Origin: an uncultured Clostridia bacterium
Lineage (GTDB): Bacteria > Bacillota > Clostridia > TANB77 > CAG-508
Assembly: GCA_944388645.1 (NCBI GenBank)
Contig: CALXJO010000033.1
Location: forward strand, 1 to 10,002
Reading direction: 5' to 3'
DNA length: 10,002 nucleotides
Shown here: piece by piece, positions 6,028 through 10,002 of the stretch
Layout: the number at the start of each line of letters is the position of its first letter
How positions within the stretch are numbered: position 1 is the first letter of the stretch
Program-made: the position numbers and the translations under genes
Notes under the pieces: model-generated
The model's input: the letters and a program-made list of their open reading frames with translations, nothing else
Told to the model about the DNA's origin: nothing
Database searches by the model: none

Positions 6028-7341
6028 ATGAGGAGAATTAAAGCTACTAAAACGGCTAAAAATATGCAGATTAATAATTATGATAAAGAATCTATAGCAC
6101 GTATTATAATGTTTGCTACATTTCTTTATAGCAAAAGTTCGGCAAAAGAAGTAATGAACACATTAGATATTGCTTCTACTTGGAAAACACAGATTGCTAG
6201 AAAGATAAACAGTACTTCTACTTTTTGGAGATTAAAGAGTAAAGGATGGGCTGAAAAGCAAGATATTTCAGATTATATTTCAATTGCTGTAGATTTATTA
6301 TCAAGTTCTGGTTTTTTTGATATACAAGATAAACTTTCTTTAACAATGCAAGAGTATAGTGAAGATTTAATGGAAATTAGACCTGATGCAACCGTTGAGG
6401 AAATTGAAACATTAAGGTACTCATCTAGAGATTTTAGCTCTCAATATTATGGTAAAAATTTTGATGGAAGTCAAAGAAATGTATCTGAATGTGAAAAATA
6501 TGCAAACTTAATGTATCTTGCAAATCAGCTTGCACATATATTTGAAAATAAATACAATGACAAAGATTTGGAACTTGATAGAACTAAAATTAAACATTTG
6601 GTTTATGAATTTAGAAAATTAAAAAATTGGTGCATACATAAGGTAATTGAAGAAAAAAGCCATGGAGCTCAAGTTTTACTAAGTTTATCTAAAGATCCTA
6701 ATTTAAAATCTAATAATGATATAATAAATATTACCTTACCTAATTATCTAGAGCCTTTTTCCGTTCACCTTAATGCGGATTTTTTGCTTGATGAAGAAAA
6801 AGCTCTATGTTCAGATGAAGATAGATATGCAGGTACTGGATTTAGATTCACATTTCCTCTTTATATTAATGATGCAAAACTTAAATTATTAAGAGAAGTA
6901 TATCAAGGAAAATTTGAGAATATGGAAGGAGCAACATATATTAGAGGAGCTAGATTAAAAAGCTTCTTCGAAACTGAAGAGATTTTCCATAAGCAATTCT
7001 CAAAAGATAAATTAAAAAATACATCTAATAGAGATAGTAAAAAATTAAAAGGTACACCTAAAAACGAAAAGGCCATAAAAATAGCAGAAGAAAATAAAGA
7101 AACTTTAGCTTATCTAGAAGCAGTAACTGGCACGAAATTTCCAGATTATTTTAAAGATGGTTTCTTAAAAAGAACAAGTTATTCAATAAAAAAATTTATG
7201 GATGGTGTTAGAGAGCCTGTTAAAGAAGAATTAAGAAAAAAGAAAGTACCAGAAGAAGATTTAGATAAAGAATTTGCTAAATTAATAATACATATGAAAG
7301 TAGTTGAACCATTATCTATAATTGCTATAAAATCTTCATAA
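6028..7341 (+). CDS. Unknown protein (437 aa), N-terminal part of a gene interrupted by an in-frame TAA
   Basis: A soluble, charged, helix-rich protein with no signal peptide or membrane helix and no family I recognise. The start ATG has GGGAGA at 6015-6020. Residues about 330-365 form a very basic, Lys/Asn-rich linker (HKQFSKDKLKNTSNRDSKKL), and the 400s are again charged helices. The frame stops at TAA (7339-7341), but the same frame then stays open for 132 more sense codons to 7740. The intact ancestor was therefore probably about 570 residues, with a C-terminal coiled coil. Either this is a truncated product, the stop is an artefact, or it is read through. A wHTH-like reading of residues 20-75 (STWKTQIARKI, TSTFWRLKSKGWAEK) is possible but unproven. 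Confidence 0.75.
   Translation: MRRIKATKTAKNMQINNYDKESIARIIMFATFLYSKSSAKEVMNTLDIASTWKTQIARKINSTSTFWRLKSKGWAEKQDISDYISIAVDLLSSSGFFDIQDKLSLTMQEYSEDLMEIRPDATVEEIETLRYSSRDFSSQYYGKNFDGSQRNVSECEKYANLMYLANQLAHIFENKYNDKDLELDRTKIKHLVYEFRKLKNWCIHKVIEEKSHGAQVLLSLSKDPNLKSNNDIINITLPNYLEPFSVHLNADFLLDEEKALCSDEDRYAGTGFRFTFPLYINDAKLKLLREVYQGKFENMEGATYIRGARLKSFFETEEIFHKQFSKDKLKNTSNRDSKKLKGTPKNEKAIKIAEENKETLAYLEAVTGTKFPDYFKDGFLKRTSYSIKKFMDGVREPVKEELRKKKVPEEDLDKEFAKLIIHMKVVEPLSIIAIKSS
7339..7341 (+). other. In-frame TAA separating two parts of one open frame
   Basis: Codons before it read IAIKSS and codons after it read TKANKAIECIPVY in the same frame. A single substitution (for example TCA to TAA) explains it; no frameshift is needed. 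The following base is A. Confidence 0.8.
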
Positions 7342-7473
7342 ACAAAAGCCAATAAAGCAATTGAATGCATTCCTGTTTACCAGACTTCTTATGAATATAT
7401 TGTTAAAAATCTTGGAAATGAAACAGAATATAAAGAATTAAAATCAAAAACAAAAAAGCATTTAGATTTTGCT

Positions 7474-7740
7474 ATGGAACAGGATGTGCCTATTGAGGAA
7501 CCAAGTCAAAATTCTTATATTAAAGTACCGGCAGATACAGTAGATGGCTTAGTAGCAGAAGTAGAATCATTAAATTCAAAACTTTCAACACTTACTTTAA
7601 AATACTTAGAACTTACTGCTGAATTAGAACAAACAACAGCACAAGTTGCAAGTCTTAAACAAACTATTAAAAGTTTAAAACAGCAAAATGGACAAACAAA
7701 AGAAACAGAAGATAGGAGAGATAATGTAAATGATAGATAA
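7474..7740 (+). CDS. C-terminal coiled-coil part of the interrupted unknown gene (frame open from 7342)
   Basis: The frame is open from 7342; the first ATG is at 7474 and would give 88 residues, but no convincing RBS precedes it, so independent translation is doubtful. The segment has an acidic start (VPIEEP), then a regular heptad-like stretch (about full-length residues 505-553, with L/V/I at a and d positions and repeated ELT, LKQ) and a polar, charged tail. This is a clear coiled coil, probably for dimerisation or partner binding. Its frame matches the upstream 437-aa gene exactly, so I read it as that gene's C-terminus. It overlaps the 97-aa gene by 11 bases, indicating translational coupling with the next gene and suggesting that translation normally reached this end. 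Confidence 0.6.
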   Translation: MEQDVPIEEPSQNSYIKVPADTVDGLVAEVESLNSKLSTLTLKYLELTAELEQTTAQVASLKQTIKSLKQQNGQTKETEDRRDNVNDR

Positions 7741-8023
7741 GATAAAACTCTTCTTTAAAAGAATATTTGGCTCAAATAAAACTCTTTTATTAGAAGAATC
7801 TACCGACCCAAATAGTCTTTTAGATGAAAAATTAGATATAAACAAAGACAAAGATATAATAATGTATTTATATAAACAAGTAAGACTAAAAAACATAGAG
7901 CCAAGATTTATTCCAGATGAATATTTAAAACCCATAATTGAATTATTAAAAGAAGAAACAAAGATCACAGAGAATAAAATCCAAAAAATTAAAAATCTTA
8001 AATCAAAATTAGCCAATAGTTAA
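7730..8023 (+). CDS. Small protein of unknown function (97 aa)
   Basis: A 97-residue soluble protein with a basic amphipathic N-terminus (MIDKIKLFFKRIFG), an acidic middle (about residues 22-42) and a Lys/Glu-rich C-terminal helix (about 62-95, coiled-coil-like). No domain is recognised. The N-terminus could lie on the membrane surface or contact a partner. ATG at 7730 is the first possible start in this frame, because the ATG at 7724 is followed at once by TAA. The RBS AGGAG at 7714-7718 is 11 bases away, a bit long. Its start overlaps the end of the upstream frame by 11 bases and it ends 24 bases before the metallopeptidase gene, so it is part of the unit. Its start resembles that of the small minus-strand ORF at 1428-1535. 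Confidence 0.7.
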   Translation: MIDKIKLFFKRIFGSNKTLLLEESTDPNSLLDEKLDINKDKDIIMYLYKQVRLKNIEPRFIPDEYLKPIIELLKEETKITENKIQKIKNLKSKLANS

Positions 8024-8047
8024 TTTACAAAGGCAGGAGAAAACAAA

Positions 8048-8746
8048 GTGACAAAAAGTAAAAATATTCAAGAATTATATATTAATATTGGAGATATAAA
8101 ATGTCAAATTATTAGGCAAAGAATAAAAAATACATATATACACATAAAAAATTCAAATGTAATTGTAACTACATCTAGAAGTACCTCTAATGAATTTTTA
8201 GAAAAATTACTATATGAGAAAAGAACTTGGATAGAAAAGAAGTTAGAGTTGCAAAGAAATTCAAAGAGAAATATAAATTATCAAAATGGAGATATAATAT
8301 ATGTACTTGGAAAACCATATACTTTAAATATAATATATGGGGACACGAAGAGAAATTTTATTAGTTTGGATGGAAAAAATTTAAACTGTAATTTAAATAA
8401 ATCTATAAATGATACAGATGTTGTAAAAAAACTTATAGAAAAGTATTATAGATATATAGCACTTCAGGAAGTACCTCCAGCAATGGAAGATTTGCAAGAA
8501 AGAACAGGTTTACATCCATTAGAATGTAATATAAAAAATTTAAAAGCTACCTGGGGAATATGTTCGTCAAAAAAGAAAATAAGCATTAATTTAAACTTAA
8601 TGGCATATAGCAGACATGCAATTGAATATGTTTGTTTACATGAATTATGCCATCTAAAATATATGAATCATTCTAAAGATTTTTGGAATATGGTAGAATA
8701 TTACATGCCTGATTATAAGGAGGCTAAAAAAGAATTAAGAGAATGA
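8048..8746 (+). CDS. YgjP-like zinc metallopeptidase domain protein (DUF45, COG1451)
   Basis: A 232-residue cytoplasmic protein of the YgjP/SprT-like (DUF45) metallopeptidase family. The zinc motif is clear: H198-E199-L200-C201-H202, with H208 in NHS as the likely third ligand, followed by FWNMVEYYMPDYKEAKKEL, a family hallmark. The preceding WGICSSKKKISIN (about residues 173-185) is the other conserved block; the N-terminal half holds the beta-rich segment usual in the family. These are predicted zinc-dependent proteases; physiological substrates are mostly unknown, though YgjP neighbours or accompanies DNA-repair and restriction-type genes in some genomes. The start is GTG at 8048, chosen for AGGAGA at 8035-8040 (7-base spacing). 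The stop is TGA, and prfB follows after 16 bases. Confidence 0.88.
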   Translation: MTKSKNIQELYINIGDIKCQIIRQRIKNTYIHIKNSNVIVTTSRSTSNEFLEKLLYEKRTWIEKKLELQRNSKRNINYQNGDIIYVLGKPYTLNIIYGDTKRNFISLDGKNLNCNLNKSINDTDVVKKLIEKYYRYIALQEVPPAMEDLQERTGLHPLECNIKNLKATWGICSSKKKISINLNLMAYSRHAIEYVCLHELCHLKYMNHSKDFWNMVEYYMPDYKEAKKELRE

Positions 8747-8762
8747 TTTAGAAGGAGAAAAT

Positions 8763-9940
8763 ATGAATTTAGAAGAAAATACAAAAAGATTAGAAAATTT
8801 AAAAAATAGATTAACTGAAATCGGAGATTCTCTTTGACACCTCTAAGCTTGAAAATGAGTTACAAGATTTAGAACAACAAACCAATAATCCTGATTTTTG
8901 GAATGATTCATCAAATTCCGGAAAGATTTTGAAACAAATTAATAAACTTAAAGAAAAGCTTGAAAATTATAAAAAGGTTAAATCAACATTAGACTATTTA
9001 TTAGAACTTAACGAAATTTTATATTCTGAAATAGAACAAAATGGAAACACACAACTTGAAAAAGACGATATTTCTATAATTCTTGCAAATTCAGCAGATG
9101 ACGAAATTTGTTCAGAGATAAAAGAAATAATTGCTACAACTGATTTATTGGAAAAAGATATTGATAAATTAGAGATAAATACTTTATTGTCTGGTAAATA
9201 TGATTATAATAACGCAATTTTAACACTTCATCCAGGAGCAGGAGGAACTGAAGCTCAAGATTGGGTTCAAATGCTTTATAGAATGTATACTAGATGGGCA
9301 AATGCTAATAATTATGAGGTTAAGGAATTAGATTATTTACCTGGAGATGAAGCAGGAATAAAAAGTGTTACTTTTCTAGTGTCACGGTGAATATGCATAT
9401 GGACATTTAAAAGGAGAAATGGGAGTTCATAGATTGGTCAGAATATCACCATTTGATGCAGGCGGAAGAAGGCATACATCTTTTGCGTCTGTAGAAGTAT
9501 TACCAGAAATTACAGAAGACATAGATGTAGAAATAAATCCTGATGATTTAAGGATTGACACTTACAGGTCATCTGGTGCAGGAGGTCAACATATAAACAA
9601 AACTTCATCAGCAATTAGAATAACCCATATTCCAACAAACATAGTTGTAACATGTCAATCTGAAAGGTCTCAAATACAAAATAGAGAAACAGCAATGAAA
9701 ATGCTAAAATCGAAATTACTTAATTTAAAAGAAAAAGAAAATAAAGAAAAAATAGAAGACCTAAAAGGTGTTCAGATGGACATTGCATGGGGAAGCCAAA
9801 TTAGATCATATGTATTTTGTCCATATACAATGGTAAAAGACCATAGAACAAATTATGAAGTTGGAAATGTTCAAGCCGTAATGGATGGAGATTTAAATGG
9901 ATTTATAGATAGCTACTTAAAATGGTCTAAACAAAATTGA
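8763..9940 (+). CDS. prfB: Peptide chain release factor 2 (RF2), programmed +1 frameshift plus a second frame break
   Basis: RF2 recognises UAA and UGA stop codons and releases the peptide on the ribosome. Frame 1 gives 24 residues from ATG 8763 (AAGGAG 5 bases before) to TGA at 8835. After the programmed +1 shift the frame runs from 8836 to a TGA at 9388, and only a second +1 shift continues it to the true end at 9940. The joined product is about 391 residues. Diagnostic motifs: HPGAGGTEAQDW, GDEAGIKSVTF, then GVHRLVRISPFD with the UGA/UAA-recognising SPF (9446-9454), and SGAGGQ with catalytic GGQ (9581-9589). The C-terminal WGSQIRSYVF and MVKDHRTN are also conserved. The N-terminal domain has about 20 extra residues relative to Bacillus RF2. 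If the second break is not an artefact or recoded, RF2 would be truncated before SPF and inactive. Confidence 0.93.
8823..8838 (+). promoter_or_regulatory. prfB: Programmed +1 ribosomal frameshift site of prfB
   Basis: The codons CTT TGA followed by C (8832-8838) are the canonical RF2 slippery site, preceded by an internal Shine-Dalgarno-like GGAGA (8823-8827) a few bases upstream. When RF2 is scarce, termination at the UGA is slow and the ribosome slips +1 to read GAC, so RF2 regulates its own synthesis. The spacing of the SD-like sequence to CTT (4-5 bases) is slightly longer than the 3 bases of the E. coli site. Confidence 0.93.
9382..9391 (+). other. prfB: Second +1 frame break in prfB, at CGG-TGA
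   Basis: The frame reads ...V-S-R then TGA (9388-9390). Skipping the T, or deleting the C at 9385, restores the conserved EYAYG-HLKGE-GVHR segment; with the C removed the reading is VSGEYAYG, as RF2 proteins usually have. The context has no CTT slip codon and no clear SD-like sequence, so a one-base insertion (artefact or mutation) is the simplest explanation. Confidence 0.8.
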
Positions 9941-10002
9941 TTTATTTGTGTAGATTCTTACCATTAGTAGCCTTTCAAATAAAGGGAAATTGTATATTTT
10001 TT
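9941..10002. other. Sequence after prfB to the window end
   Basis: No gene is seen. A weak 5-bp hairpin, CCTTT (9971-9975) and AAAGG (9981-9985), has a T-run only about 11 bases later (9997-10002). It is a poor terminator candidate, and the downstream sequence is cut off. Confidence 0.3.

Noticed and set aside
7724..7729. ATG-TAA minimal ORF just before the 97-aa gene
   Set aside because: A start-stop pair is expected by chance in AT-rich DNA; it only serves to fix the start of the 97-aa gene at 7730.
7675..8016. Minus-strand 113-codon frame opposite the 97-aa gene
   Set aside because: No RBS or promoter on that strand, and Phe/Ile-rich low-complexity content. The sense gene has operon context and an overlap with its neighbour.
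9382..9391. Selenocysteine or reassigned UGA as explanation of the prfB break
   Set aside because: The downstream conserved sequence is in a different frame, so decoding the UGA as an amino acid would not restore RF2.
9971..10002. Hairpin after prfB as its terminator
   Set aside because: Only 5 weak base pairs, and the T-run is about 11 bases away from the stem; the window ends too soon to judge.

Overview
The window is AT-rich (roughly three quarters A+T by eye) and compact. All confidently called genes lie on the plus strand, with strong AAGGAG/AGGAGG ribosome binding sites, sigma-A style promoters and short gene gaps. This, plus the families present (XRE membrane protein with a DUF4097 partner, an AI-2E family exporter, a Maf protein, an RF2 gene with a programmed frameshift), suggests a low-GC Firmicute, probably an uncultured gut-type clostridium. 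The species cannot be named from the sequence.

Layout. 1-178: leader with two inverted repeats and a candidate promoter. 179-1357: a MATE-like multidrug/flippase membrane protein. 1358-1664: an intergenic stretch with a possible 35-residue minus-strand gene that has its own promoter and RBS. 1665-2572: a two-gene nucleotide house-cleaning operon, a MazG-like NTP pyrophosphohydrolase followed by Maf, closed by a hairpin terminator. 2746-4423: a membrane-spanning XRE regulator whose end overlaps a DUF4097 beta-repeat surface protein, a translationally coupled pair of envelope-stress type. 4529-5671: an AI-2E family transporter with its own promoter and a strong intrinsic terminator.

5747-9940: one apparent transcription unit starting from a TTGATT-17-TATAAT promoter covered by a near-perfect 23-bp palindrome. 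It holds a 67-aa unknown protein, a large unknown protein split by one in-frame TAA (437 aa, then a C-terminal coiled-coil part), a 97-aa unknown protein, a YgjP-like zinc metallopeptidase, and prfB (peptide chain release factor 2).

The oddest points are in this last unit. prfB needs the classical +1 shift at CTT-TGA-C and also a second +1 shift 550 bases further on, again exactly at a TGA codon (CGG-TGA). The upstream unknown gene carries a clean in-frame TAA. These may be sequencing or assembly errors, real lesions, or recoding. UGA is still used as the normal stop of two genes here (the metallopeptidase and prfB itself), which argues that the cell keeps a working RF2.

No rRNA, tRNA, CRISPR array, insertion sequence or integrase was seen.
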